From Phymatolithon calcareum (taxonomy: Eukaryota > Rhodophyta > Florideophyceae > Hapalidiales): a stretch of DNA of 64,000 nt. The stretch spans positions 2,418,001 to 2,482,000 of the forward strand of contig OZ345362.1 of assembly GCA_977006965.1 (NCBI GenBank). Reading direction: 5' to 3'. Positions within the stretch are counted from its first letter, which is position 1. Each line of letters begins with the position of its first letter. The translations under genes and the position numbers were made by a program. Below are positions 42,443 through 53,658 of this stretch, in pieces. Under the pieces are notes generated by a model. That model was given only the letters and a program-made list of their open reading frames with translations. It ran no database searches and was not told the DNA's origin.

Positions 42443-42589
42443 AAAACCTTAGACCTTCATGAACTCAGAAACGTCTGCGAATCTATGAGCACCAAACGAT
42501 TTGCAATAAGAGAGAGGTGTAGAGCAATGCATAAAACCTAACACTGAAAATTGCTCTTGATCTAGGTTTATACACGTCTTCATTCGCTT

Positions 42590-43100
42590 GCTGCGAAGGG
42601 ACACTTCCCGAAAGGGAAACGCGGGAGGCAGAGAAGGCACTAGGGTAGCTATAAGTTTCTCCACTAAAACCACCACTGTTCGCATCCGATTGCGCAGCGG
42701 AGCGCATGCCCTCTCCAGATGGGTTCGTACAGAACAAGGTGCGCTGCAGGGCGACATAATAAAGTCGCTTGGTTCGTCAAGTTTTTTTTTTCCTTTCAAG
42801 TTTATTTAAAAGCCCCACAGACTTCCGAAGATATGGACAAGGCTTCCTCTGATGCTACCTACCTTTGTGCAGCTCACGAAACGTCCACCAGTACGGCGGA
42901 CGGGAAAACTCAGGACTCAAAGTAGTCCTATCTCAGTCCTCTACGGGATTGTTGGCGCTTGGACTCGACCACTTTTTGCCTTGCATTCTGCGGGTTAATA
43001 CAGGTGCTCGTTCACTGCGTCCGACCAACCCCAGAGTCAATCTTTGGCGACGTCCCGGACCTCGACTTGCAAGCAGCAGTAAAGCTCGCAAAAAATAGAT
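42590..43100. pseudogene. LINE RT scrap (+) hit by a minus-strand non-LTR 3' end
   Basis: On the plus strand, SRWVRTEQGALQGDIIKS near 42,715-42,765 resembles RT motif B (GxxQGDxxSP). At 42,780 a run of T begins a minus-strand 3' end (complement GTGGGGCTTTTAAATAAACT followed by A residues), the same end as the 59-bp fragment at 37,991. It extends rightward to an uncertain 5' limit near 43,100. Confidence 0.5.
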
Positions 43101-44396
43101 TAGAATGGAAGAAGCTTTGGACCATAAAGTGATGCTAGCCCCACATGGGGAATACGCAAAATGAATCTGACGAATAATAGTGGATCATTTTTTAAAATTA
43201 AAATTTTGAGAACTCTTTGAAATTGGTACTGGGAATATGACTAAAATGCATCTATCGGTATACCTCGACACGCTTTCATTATGCTAACGTCCAGGGCAAT
43301 TTGCCTCGTCCTCCAGCCTAACAGGTAAGGGACGAAGAGATCTACTGGCGATACGCTTCTTGCAGAGACGAATAAGATGACGAGATGTGCTAGAAGCAAG
43401 ACCATTAACAGAGCTTGGAAAAAGCCCTTGTTTCGACGGTAACCGAATCGGAATTGGTGGGCGCGATCGCGAACGCGCCCGCCTAGTAGTCGGCGAATCG
43501 AGCACTCACCAGGTTCGAAATGCCAGGCCCAACCCCGCCGTTGTCAGAATTCACAGAAATCATGCGAATTTAAGCAGAGACGTACTGGTTATCATAACCG
43601 GTCTGGCGCAGTGCACCTTTGCGTCACAGGAAGGAGGCAAAAGCTCAGAAAGGAATTTTCCTGGATTCATTGCAGGGTTTTTGTAATTTCAAGAGCTCTG
43701 CTCTGGGAGACGACTATCACCTTCTGGTAGTTTGGTAGTACAGTCGAACATGCAGAACTGTAACACGGAAGCATGCAGTCATGGAGGTCTTTCAGGCCAG
43801 AAGGCTTATCATAACAATTTGCAGAAAAATTCTACCCAATCATGTACGGAGTTCAGTTCAACCAATCAGTGACCTTGGTCTGCTGGAACCCCTTGTGCGC
43901 GAACAGCTGCACATGTAGACGACGAAGACTAACAACGTACTCTGATCTTGACAGCCAAGCTCTCAAATGGCGCAACTGCTCAGCACGCGATATATTCGGA
44001 GTGCAACGAGACGAGAACCAATCTCTTGTGTAATCCGTACTATCAAAATTTCATTCAAAATTAAATATGGCCTGTCATTCAGTTGCAAATTTGCAGGTTG
44101 CAAGGTATATTGAAATTTAGTTACTTGTAGCCGTATACTAATTCGGACAAGGCGATTTGCTTGCAAAAGTGCAGGTTTTGCAGCTGCAGGTGCTGCAGTT
44201 CTGCAGGTCCGACTGCACATGGATTCCGCCCTAGGTGTGTGCCGCAATGCTCAAGGAAGCCGGGAGAGAGAACAGAAGGAGATGAAAGAAAGTAACGAAG
44301 TGACCAGCTAGAGTTAGCACTCTAAATGGTTTCCAACCCGGGGCATCCCTTTGAAGAACGGCGGATGAAGATTGGCTTCATAGCGATGTAGATATT
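43101..44396. other. No gene supported
   Basis: Short frames on both strands without domains. At 44,168-44,215 a GCAG/CTGCAG-rich run (TTTTGCAGCTGCAGGTGCTG) is a small low-complexity patch. Confidence 0.45.
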
Positions 44397-44915
44397 ATGC
44401 TCAGATATGCTCCCCGAAGGTCTGCACTTTGTGCAGCTTTGAGCTGCTGCGGCGTCAACTCCCACTCGTGTCTGCTAAAGTCTACTGTAGCCGTGAGGAT
44501 TCGGAGTTGTTCTAGAAGAACTTCCAAAACCCGCAATAAAGAAGAAGAAGGCAAGCTCGGAAACAAGGAGCGAGACATCATCCACGCGAAAGTGAACAGT
44601 CGCTTGCGCGAAGCTGCAAATGAAACGTCAGCTAAAACGAACATCAGGAGGTACCAACGGGCCAAAATCATCGAGGCGGCAGAAGTTGAAAAAGAGACTT
44701 ATCCCACACTCAAAAATTGTGCTACCACCGCACCGATTCTTCAACTTCAGAAGGCAGAGGACAGTTGCCATCATGTGGTCATATGGAATGATTCCACCGA
44801 TGAGTACCTCCTTCCTTGTCGAGAAGACTCGATAATGTGGGAAAGATGCTATCGAAGACGTCATAAACGGACTCTCGAAGAGTATCCTCTCGAAGGAAGA
44901 CAGCGCCTGGACTAA
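44397..44915 (+). CDS. Hypothetical protein, 172 aa
   Basis: An open frame from ATG at 44,397 to TAA/TAG at 44,913. After a Cys-rich start (SALCAALSCCGVNSHSC) it is basic and charged, with a possible coiled coil (RNKEEEGKLGNKERDIIHAK) and a helical stretch NIRRYQRAKIIEAAEVEKE. No family, signal peptide or membrane helix is seen. Neighbours give no context. It is longer than expected by chance in this AT-rich area but could be a transposon fragment. I include it with low confidence. Confidence 0.25.
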   Translation: MLRYAPRRSALCAALSCCGVNSHSCLLKSTVAVRIRSCSRRTSKTRNKEEEGKLGNKERDIIHAKVNSRLREAANETSAKTNIRRYQRAKIIEAAEVEKETYPTLKNCATTAPILQLQKAEDSCHHVVIWNDSTDEYLLPCREDSIMWERCYRRRHKRTLEEYPLEGRQRLD

Positions 44916-46682
44916 ACGAACACTTCATGAGCTCGTGGCCACGTTTCCGGCTGTCGGCCACCCACATTTCTCCACAGCAGAGTAAACACTCCGTGCATAT
45001 CAGACCCTCGGCGCGTGATACATAAACGTATACTAATATTCCCCCTCGAGGCCCCTCAGGGGACCAGAGGTGAGTTTCTGTAGACGATCGAACCGTGGAA
45101 CACCCACCATAAGAATCTCTTCACAGCACAGAAGCAAACCAAGTGTCCTTGGCATACGAAAAGTTTCCCCATGCGTCAGAAGACGTGTTGATAATTTTTA
45201 AATAATAATCTATTTTTCTTCTTCTTCATTCTGCAAAATATCCCCAGAACAAGTGATATTGTGTATTGCAGTCATTGCTGTCGAGACGATGGCCTTTGTG
45301 CGGTGATAATGGTTCTAGCTGTTCAGGCACAAGTATGTGTATAGCCATTTGCATGGTCCCACTCCATAAACAAGAAACGCGCCTGGGCACGAAAGTCACG
45401 ATCGCCAACGCCGCAGTCTCGCGAGCTGATATAATGAATGGGTTAATATAAAAGCACTCCAAGCTTAAAAAGATGTGGTTGACGACGGTCCACCAGGAAT
45501 CATGATAATGAACCTTGTTTCGCCGCACAGAATCAGGGCCCTGTCTTCTGCAAAACTGGTTACGAGGCGGAAATGTGGTCGTGTACCTAGTTGTGGTCAT
45601 TGCTGTAGAGCCGCACCTCAAAGAAGTGCAATACCTTAGAATTGCTCGATTTCGTTTGACGTCTACAGCGCACACAGTTGCAACGCTGGCAGTGCTGGAC
45701 CTCGTTAGCTGAGTCACTCGGTGGTAGAATGGACTAAGAGCATGAACGGTGTTTCGTATACGCAACCTCCATACTCTCATTCGGCTGATGGGTGCAGAAG
45801 AGCTTACGCTCGGGATTCCACGTAAGCGGTATCATATATACGGAAATGTTGTGTCATTGATTTCCATTCCCGCGCAAGCTTGCAAAAATGAACCATACAG
45901 TTGACAACTTATGTGTTGTCGATTTTACTGTGTTTGTCAACATGGCTGTCCATGATTGGTCGATTTTATCAGCAGGACCAATTACTCTGCAAAAAAATTG
46001 AATTCAAATTTTTCACCAAATTAAAAATTGCCGCGGTCTTGATTTACAGTAGTCTTGATTTAGTTCAAGGCGGTCGATAATGGCGCGGCATTCAACGGAC
46101 CGCTTATGAACTCAATGAGGAAAGTATCATAATTAGGCCTGGTTTTGTAGAAGCGAGAAAACACGAACAGCTTTCACGAAACTGACGTAGGAAAAACTTG
46201 GACCGATGAATATTTAATAGTTCACCTGGAAATGAGCATTTTCTCCGCGCCTATCATTTACATTCAAACTGAGTTCTATTGGCCAGATGATCTTCCCAAC
46301 CGGATCAACCTTCAGCTTATAAAACCTGACGCAGGAAAAATAAGTTGGAAGCTTAAATTCGATTGTTTATTTTGATGTGAAGAGGATTTTATAACTTGTA
46401 AATCACCACATTATTCCTCCGAGAGGAGAAAAAAATAAGCTGGATTTTCTAAAGAATTTGAGCAGGGGAAGAGGAAAAAAAGTTTTTTCTCACTTAAATT
46501 TTGTTCAGAGGTAAGAACAAAATAAGTTAGTTTTTTCCAATATTTAGAAGACGTACACAGAAAATGATAACAGTCTGGGCGTGGACCGCTTTATCATCGT
46601 TTCGGTTCGTAGAGGTCTAGTGAAAGAGTCATTTTTGTACTTTGTGTGGGAACATCCATTGGCGACCAACTTGTACTTCTCA
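44916..46682. other. No gene supported
   Basis: A 184-codon minus frame at 45,226-45,780 lacks any domain and has unlikely composition; it is probably fortuitous. A-rich tracts occupy 46,420-46,540. Confidence 0.4.
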
Positions 46683-47078
46683 GGGCCGTTCTTAACGCGT
46701 GTATGTCTGTTAAGCATGTTGGAAGCAGTGTAACGCGTTTTGTTACAAGTGTCACTCGAACATGCGCTCTCTGCATGATGTGTCTTTACATATGTGTCGT
46801 TGTTTCTGTAAGGCGAGTACGAAAACCAATTTCGCCCGCAATTGAACTATTACAAAGGCGGTGTGCCGTCCAATGATTTTCCTCCTAGCGTTTCATTGCA
46901 TCCAACATGCCGGATCCTCCTCTTTCGTTGTACGCCTTCGAACATGCGCGAACATGCATACGCATGTTCAGAGCTTTTTAAGGCGTGACACTGAAGCAAT
47001 ATGATACTAGATCTACTATCCAGTAAGCACGCGAGAATTGAACAAACATGCCGAACATACACGCGTTAAGAACGGCCC
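46683..47078. mobile_element. Harbinger-type MITE, 396 bp
   Basis: Perfect 24-bp inverted ends beginning GGGCCGTTCTTAACGCGTGT, flanked by the 3-bp duplication TCA (46,680-46,682 and 47,079-47,081). The GGGCC terminus and 3-bp duplication match the Harb-2 type, although the rest of the ends differ. Internal ACATGCG repeats, several inverted, are present. No coding capacity. Confidence 0.88.
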
Positions 47079-47528
47079 TCAAAACGACGTGTTTTCTCGC
47101 GTCTGCAAAAGCAAATCGTATGTGTACTGTAAGCCGTGATAGCAAATGTGAAAAACGTACTCGGGCCTGGTACTTTTACAATTTACATACATTTGTTTTC
47201 CCGGCTTACGGTACATATCTCCTCAATATCTTGCTGACGGTGGTATCGAGTCAACTTGTTTGGTTGTTGAGACAAATTTTCGACGTTACAATTGCTATAA
47301 AATTGATTTGGAAGGCTAACCCGAGATATATCATGAGACCTATAATTGTTTACTTAATTATACAAAATAGCAAGGGAAAAGAATTTCATTAAAAAAGGGG
47401 GCTAAGTCTATTTCGCACATCCGGAAATGCGATGGCGAACTTCATTGTTTAACATCAGAAGGCAGGATTAAGTAGTGTGTGCCAAACTCAAGCTCCGAAA
47501 GTCAAGAAAATCGGTTAGAATGTTTTTC

Positions 47529-48224
47529 TCATCGAGTCTTGTCGACATTATGTATGCTCGAGAGGTGCTTCTGTAGGTGCGTGCGCTGCTTGAAAGAAGA
47601 ACCGCAGAGCGTGCAGTCGTACGGTCGGAGTCCAAGATGGCAGTTGTTCACATGTCTTCTGAGCCCGTCGGTAAAGTTGAACGACTTATCGCACATATCA
47701 CATTCATGGGGGCGTTCTTTCTTATGAAGAGCAATCACGTGCTTCTTGAGGTTTGATTTCTCTGCAAAACTGCGCTGGCACTCATCGCATGTGAAATTCT
47801 TGACCTTGCCGTGTACCACTCGTTTGTGCTTACGCAGTGTCGCCGCATCGGCGAATAACCTCTTGCAGGCTTCACATTGTAGCGTCGATACCTTCTTTCT
47901 TCGTTTTTGCACGCATCCCCTTCGTGCGACAGGCAAAAGCAAACTCGAAGGCGGTGCTCTGTCCATGCTACAGGCATCACTCACGGTTCCAGATGGACTG
48001 GTCGTACCCGATGCGGCACCCGCGGCGCAGAGGAGGAGGGTGGTCGCCGCGAACATATCTTCAATCGTTGTTGATTTCGTGTTAGCACAGATATTTGAGG
48101 AATTGAGGTTGATTTCTGGCGAGAGCGGTGAATTGAGCAGAAAAGTAATGCTTTGCTTGCTGCGGCAATCCGCAACAACCTGGAGAACAGGAAATTGGCA
48201 CGGGAACTGCTCAAGTCTGCACAT
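47529..48224 (-). CDS. Four-finger C2H2 zinc-finger protein (copy 1)
   Basis: A 231-aa ORF with ATG at 48,224. A conserved N-terminal block RSKQSITFLLNSPLS (21-35) and a TIEDMFAATTLLL stretch (53-65) are followed by a linker, a basic QKRRKKV (106-112, likely nuclear signal) and four tandem fingers: C117/C120/H133/H138, C146/C149/H162/H167, C175/C178/H191/H196 and C204/C207/H220/H225. All are C-x2-C-x12-H-x4-H with a 29-residue period. HX4H spacing is less common than HX3H. The paralogue near 59 kb starts with Met just before the KQS block; here that position is Val, so translation must begin at the upstream Met. A nuclear DNA-binding or transcription role is inferred from the domain; targets are unknown. 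The ORF is intronless and intact. Confidence 0.85.
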   Translation of the reverse strand: MCRLEQFPCQFPVLQVVADCRSKQSITFLLNSPLSPEINLNSSNICANTKSTTIEDMFAATTLLLCAAGAASGTTSPSGTVSDACSMDRAPPSSLLLPVARRGCVQKRRKKVSTLQCEACKRLFADAATLRKHKRVVHGKVKNFTCDECQRSFAEKSNLKKHVIALHKKERPHECDMCDKSFNFTDGLRRHVNNCHLGLRPYDCTLCGSSFKQRTHLQKHLSSIHNVDKTR

Positions 48225-48892
48225 TCTTGTGTTGGGTGGGTCTGTGTTCGGTCAAGTTTGTGGCGGATGGAGAGTAGAAGAAAGCTGTTCTATTTCTTTT
48301 TATACTCAGTCAGAGCGAAATGTAGCTGTACATAACAAAACATGTCCCTGTTCCACAATATTTTTGTGACGTGCATGTCATTGCTGTAATGATTCCTAAC
48401 AGTTCTCCAACAATGATTGTGATTGGACAGCGGTCAAACAGCTCCAGCAGGACTGCTTCGGTTGTCATCGAGATGTTGTGTTGTCGATAACAATTCGAAG
48501 ATGAATTTAGCTGCTTCTCTATTTTGTAAACGTCGCTGGCCAAACAGTTGAAAGCAAGGCGTTGTGAATGTGCATTAGGAATAGCGTTTCCTCTCGTTCC
48601 ATTAAGGTGATGCACACTCGGGAAAAATCATGGGAACCTATGCAAGTGTACTCTTGCGTGTAGAGGAGCGAGCGAAACATTGACGATTATTGTTGTCGAG
48701 GGCTGCACATGAAACTATTCACTGTCTCAAGTTAGGTTTGTGTGGCACAAAAAGAGCGAACCTCCTGTCAATACAGTGAAGAAAACATTCGTCTGTGAGC
48801 GGTTTATGGCCTCCTCCTAAAGAATGCTCAAAAGGTAAAGATGGCCAACGGGGACGCGAGCAGGAGAATTATTTCCCCACTTCGGTGAATCC

Positions 48893-48928
48893 CTTTGAAT
48901 AATTGCGATTGATCGCAATTGTTCAAAG
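48893..48928. repeat. 36-bp near-perfect palindrome
   Basis: CTTTGAA, T, AATTGCGAT, a 2-nt loop TG, then ATCGCAATT, G, TTCAAAG: 17-nt arms with a single T/G mismatch. Confidence 0.75.
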
Positions 48929-49117
48929 AGATAGGATCGTAATTTAATTCGAGGTTCCGAAATGTCAGCCGCTTTTGTTGAGTCTATGTCGAGTATTGTT
49001 CGAAGTTTCTACCAACCCCAAGTCAAGACTAGGAGAAAATCAGACGAAACTAATAGTGTTTCTACGTGAAATCAGTGTACTGCGCGCTATACAGAGCAGA
49101 GTACATGATTTCACGAG

Positions 49118-49149
49118 CACATTCACAGAACATATGTTCTGTGATTGTG
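49118..49149. repeat. 32-bp palindrome centred on CATATG
   Basis: A perfect 22-bp core (TCACAGAACAT and its complement) with one mismatch and four more paired bases on each side. GTACATG occurs just outside both arms. Confidence 0.75.
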
Positions 49150-51176
49150 TACATGGGCTCTTGCTCTTTCTCATAATCTAATTGAAATGGTTCTTGTAGG
49201 GATGCACATCCTTGAGATAGGCTAGACCATAGGTCCTCATATGTCCCTGGTCCAGAGGCACACATCTTATGGCCTAGTTGTCTCTACAGTTCTCCCGTGC
49301 CAACCGCACAATTTTAATTGCGCCATGCTTTTCCAGTGAAAATGAAAAAATTACTCCATACCCAACTAAATTGAAAAAGATGTGCCGCAATAACTCTAGT
49401 GACCTCGTCAATACAGATGTGGAAAAATCGAGGGTAGAACAATGTAAAACTGATTGTGTGACAGAGTCTCCGATAGACGATACCTGATGCGTGGTAAAGG
49501 GTCACATGGCTGGGGTCTCGACCACCCAGTGAAAGCCACAGGTCAATCTCAATATGATTATGTCATTCCAATTGCGAAACGCGTTGTCGGTGCACGGTCT
49601 AGGTGTAACTGTACACGCATCGAAGAGGTGGATACGGTCGTTCCCGGTCCTATAATACAAATACCCACTCGTCCCCTGGAATATGGAAGCGGAAAATTGC
49701 CGAACTGTAGTCTCGAGGCAAAAGTGGAATCAGTCAAGCCGGATTAACCTGCTCAACTTGTTGCTCAAAATAACAAAAGATTAGTAAGGCAGATGTTATG
49801 AATCACGAGTGTAGACATCTGAGGAGTAACAAGGCCATGGATTTGTGGCTGCTGGCAGAATGGGTGCTCGCCAGTTGCCGGAAGAGAAGGCCTCCACAAA
49901 GCGCTTGCTTCCACCTCGGACGATAAGTCTGCTTCTAGGGACGTCAATTACATCGGAGGCCGCTAAATCTTTTCTCAGTGGCGGAGCTGGGTGGAACAAA
50001 CTGAGGGCAGGGAAATAGAAGCTGTGTATAATGTAGAGTATTCTGCTATGAGGTTTGCTTTATTTTTTGTTCGATACCATTTGCTCAATATTCGGGCGCT
50101 TTGCCTCACACTACAATAGCGCGGCAAGCAACCTAGTTCAACAGATGCCGAAACAGAAATTGAAACTTTTTACTTGATTGCGTAGTATTTGAAGGTGAAT
50201 GCCCGTTTCTCTCCAATTATCGAGCCGAGACGGTGGCAACATATCGCATTAGTCGCGACTTTATCGGGGTCTGAAGGCATGTGCGAACATCGGGATGAAG
50301 TTGCTCTCTCAGGGGCACTCGAGCACGAATGTCACGAGACGTGGAAGTGACGACGAGGGTATGACCGCCCTGTGGGCATATCACAGCTTCCTATTCACAT
50401 CTGGCTAGAATTTCGTAACATCTGCCATTGACTGACGCGGTGGGCACAATCTTGCAACCACCGGTCGCGGAAAATGGCGGAAGCATTTGAACAGCCTTCA
50501 CCGTCTGTTGTCGTAAGCGACAGTTGGACTCCTGTTCGATCTCCCGTGTGCAGCTCAGATCTACTTCTCGTTTGGTCAACTTTCCGCATGCACACCGGCG
50601 ACATAACCAAGGGAATCCCCCTGCGTCCGGCTCATTGGTAATTGTCCCACGTAGATGACTAAAATCACCCTCAGACCGATGATGGCATCATCTCAGCCTC
50701 ATGCTGACGTGCGCGGGAACATGGCCACAGATGTTACAATTTGCAAATGCGTGGACAAGGCCATCTTGGTCGTTCTTCACCCAACAGTGCCGCCACTGTA
50801 GATGCTGACAGGCGATATCTGATTTTGTGCAATCTTGTTCGGACATCAGGCATGATGCCTCCACTCGCGGGAGCTCTGGCTGTGATGGCATGCTCGATAG
50901 TATGGCGACGGACACATTTTTACGACAAGTTCGGGGGGAGGCGGCTGCATGGAAGAAAGGGGGGAGAATTGCGAAAGTGCATCGCTTGCGGGTAGGATTG
51001 AGCATCAATCAAGAAAATATCCATAACATATGTTGAACTCTATTTCGCGGCATCGAAGAATACCAGAATGTCTCCACTGGTATTGATACTATGAACGATA
51101 TGATTTACTGTAATGACTATTTACGCGTACCCTACGAAAGATAGCACTGTTCTGTAGCTACTGATTCCATTGATAC

Positions 51177-52794
51177 AGCCGGACAACTCGGTTGTTGGCC
51201 TGAGGACTGGAATCACGCTCTGGTGGTCCCAATATTCAAGAAAGGAGACCCAAGCTCCCCGAGAAGCTACTGACCGATTTCCCTGTTGTCGCACGCTCGC
51301 AAAATATTCGAATCAGCTGTGGATAAATTGATCCGGAAGGATTATTCCTTCAACAGATCACAAATGGGATTCCAACCTCGAAAAGGCACAGCAAGAGCCC
51401 TCCTCCATTATACAGCAGCCGTAAAACAAGGAAGAAGGACGAAAGCCATACTTGACTTGAAGTCAGCGCACGATCGGGTATCACGAGAGGAGTTAATGCG
51501 AGATATTGACCTCAGATTATCAACAAACGTGGCATCGTTGGCTTCGCTCTCGCTACAGAAGACCCTCTTCACGGTTATGAATGACGCAGGAAAAACACGA
51601 GGTATAAGTGAGCTTGGAGTCCACAGGGATCCCCCGTTAGCCCCACACTGTTCAATATTCTGCTGGACACTTTGGCAGAAAAGATAAAGGCCCTGAGCTT
51701 CAACGATTCTAATGCGAGTCTTCGCTTGAATATGTTTGCGGACGACTTCATACTAATGGCGAGGAATGAAGAAGAGCTCCGGGAAATGCTCAACGAATGC
51801 TCCGAATGGGCGCAGGCCTATCGAATGACTTGGTCAACCGGAAAGTGCTCCGTTATACTGCCAGGTCGAAGGATCAGACAACCGTTTGTTTTGGCGAACG
51901 AGGAAGTTCAAATAAGACGCACGGCAGAATATCTCGGTACGACAATCAACGAGAACGGAATACGTGACGACCGACTCCTGAAGTGCTTCAAAAGCGCTGG
52001 CGCAAAAGTCTGGCTCATGAGCACTCTAGGCATGACAAGGAAATGATACAACACAGAAAAATGCATCAGGCTTTTCAAAGCATTCATCAGGCCGGTAAAT
52101 GAGTACGCCGCGCATATAACTCCTGACACAATCCGAGTATCGAAAGCAGCAGTGCAAGTCCAAAAGGACACCGCATTGATACTCTTTGGAAAGTGGGCAG
52201 GGCGGCACTGGAGAAGACTAATGAAGCTCTGCCAAATAGAACCATGGGAGTTCCGCCGACAGCACCTGCTCGCGAAATTAACGCGAAGACTTAGGAAGGT
52301 TGTGGAGGAGACACGCGACGCGGGGGCAGAGCTGGAACTCGAGACGCTGGACCGCATGCGAAAATCGAGCACACCAACCGATATCCAGGACAGGAGTGCC
52401 CTCCGACTAGCCTGGGAACAACAAGAAGAACGCCGCGCTAGGGAAATTACATTTGCCAAGATTGGTCTACCGCACCAAGCAGTGAGGATGAAAGAAAGCA
52501 GGCACAGAATTCTCTGCGCAAGATGGTTTGTAGGTCAGTTTCCAAGAAATCCGCCGAAGTTAATAGAAGAAATGGGCAGTCAAGGAGCATGGGCAGTTAA
52601 AATACTGAAGAGCATCCTGAGGAAGCCAACATGAACACCCACAGAGGAGACCAACGTAGCCCGAGCCATCGACGCGATACGAAGTAATTCTGATTAAGGA
52701 ACCGAAATTTCGAGTGTAGTAGAATGCTAAGAAAGGTGCCGACTTTCCTCGCGTCGGGACACGTGGTACCATCTCAATAAATCCACTTAATAAC
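51177..52794 (+). mobile_element. 5'-truncated LINE-B with 14-bp target duplication
   Basis: Flanked by GATTCCATTGATAC (51,163-51,176 and 52,795-52,808). It begins inside RT (GCWPEDWNHALVVPIFKKGD) and has a stop in place of Arg in YRPISL (TGA near 51,272). Then come FNRSQMGFQPRKGTARALLH, motif A AILDLKSAHDRVSREEL, a motif B remnant LGVHRDPPLAP and, one frame over, motif C NMFADDFILM (51,729-51,758, FADD intact). YLGTTINENGIRDDRLLK, EYAAHITPDTIRVSKAAV and a C-terminal domain with CARWFVGQFPRNPPK run to the stop at 52,632. The 3' end is AATAAATCCACTTAATAAC. One frameshift and two stops. It is the best LINE-B copy here and the reference for 37,830-39,385. Confidence 0.9.
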
Positions 52795-52808
52795 GATTCC
52801 ATTGATAC

Positions 52809-53658
52809 TATTACGGCTCATTTCATACCTTCCTTTGTAGAGACAATATGATAGGACGACTAGGCTAAAGATGTGTGTCCCTGGTCAGGAATATGTGTGG
52901 ACCTATGATGTAATGTATATGAAGAATGTGTGTCCTCAACATCCTGCGAGCCTTGTGGCCACGTCTCGATACGACGTTCAGCAGTCCATTCATATTGTGA
53001 AGACTCTTGATAGTATCAAAGGAGAATCGATTATCAGGGCTAATTTCCTCGATACTCTATCAAACTTCTGATATGTCATCAGGCTTTAGGTGCAAGCAGG
53101 GGAAAAGTAATTTTCCCCTGGTGCAAGCATGGTAGTCGGTATCATATCAGGCGTTCAAATTTGCTCCATACTAATTTTTGTTTTCGAGGGATGCACTTTT
53201 CATGTTCTCCAGGTAAATATGCAGAGACATCTTCGAATAAACATTCATCAACTTTCAAGTAAGCTCTGGCTCTGCCAATATGTGAAGCGAGAACGCCAAG
53301 TTTCTAGAATGGAAAAGAGTACACTGCATGGAGAAAATCAGATCGAAGCTTATTTGACCAGTAGGAAGGCGACATATTCGCGCCGACGTTACGACAGAAT
53401 AGAAGGACAGAGCGATGCTTACGAACAAAATGTGATCGTCAGCGATGCAGCAACACCATGGCAAATATGCAGGCTCACGGGACAGGCGAAGTAATTCTCA
53501 CCACTCATTCGAAAAATGCATGGACCGTCCGCGGGAGGAGCTGCCGAAGTAGACAATCCATTCTTGCTGCTTGTCCGGATGTAGCAGCTCGCAAATTCAG
53601 ATTAAAATCTGCTCCAAAACAACTCTGAACCGAAACACGGAAATTTCTCACAGAGATA
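52809..53658. other. No feature seen
   Basis: Only short frames. ATTGATACTAT and GATAGTATCAA-type words recur (51,083, 52,801, 53,007), as in the palindrome at 42,382; the meaning is unclear. Confidence 0.4.

Larger units (their letters stand above)
48225..51162. other. Intergenic, no supported gene
   Basis: Frames up to 106 codons (50,688-51,008, minus, with a CNICGHVPAH stretch) show Cys/His pairs but no recognisable family. Two strong palindromes at 48,893 and 49,118 are listed separately. Confidence 0.45.

Noticed and set aside
43500-43530. tRNA B-box-like GGTTCGAAATGCC
   Set aside because: No matching A-box or cloverleaf in the surrounding sequence.
45226-45780. 184-codon minus ORF
   Set aside because: No domain, odd composition and no context; likely chance.
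47746-48369. 207-codon plus ORF opposite the zinc-finger gene
   Set aside because: It is a shadow of the minus-strand C2H2 coding sequence.
50688-51008. Possible BED or CCHC zinc-finger fragment (CNICGHVPAH)
   Set aside because: Cys and His pairs occur but spacing and flanks do not match a family.
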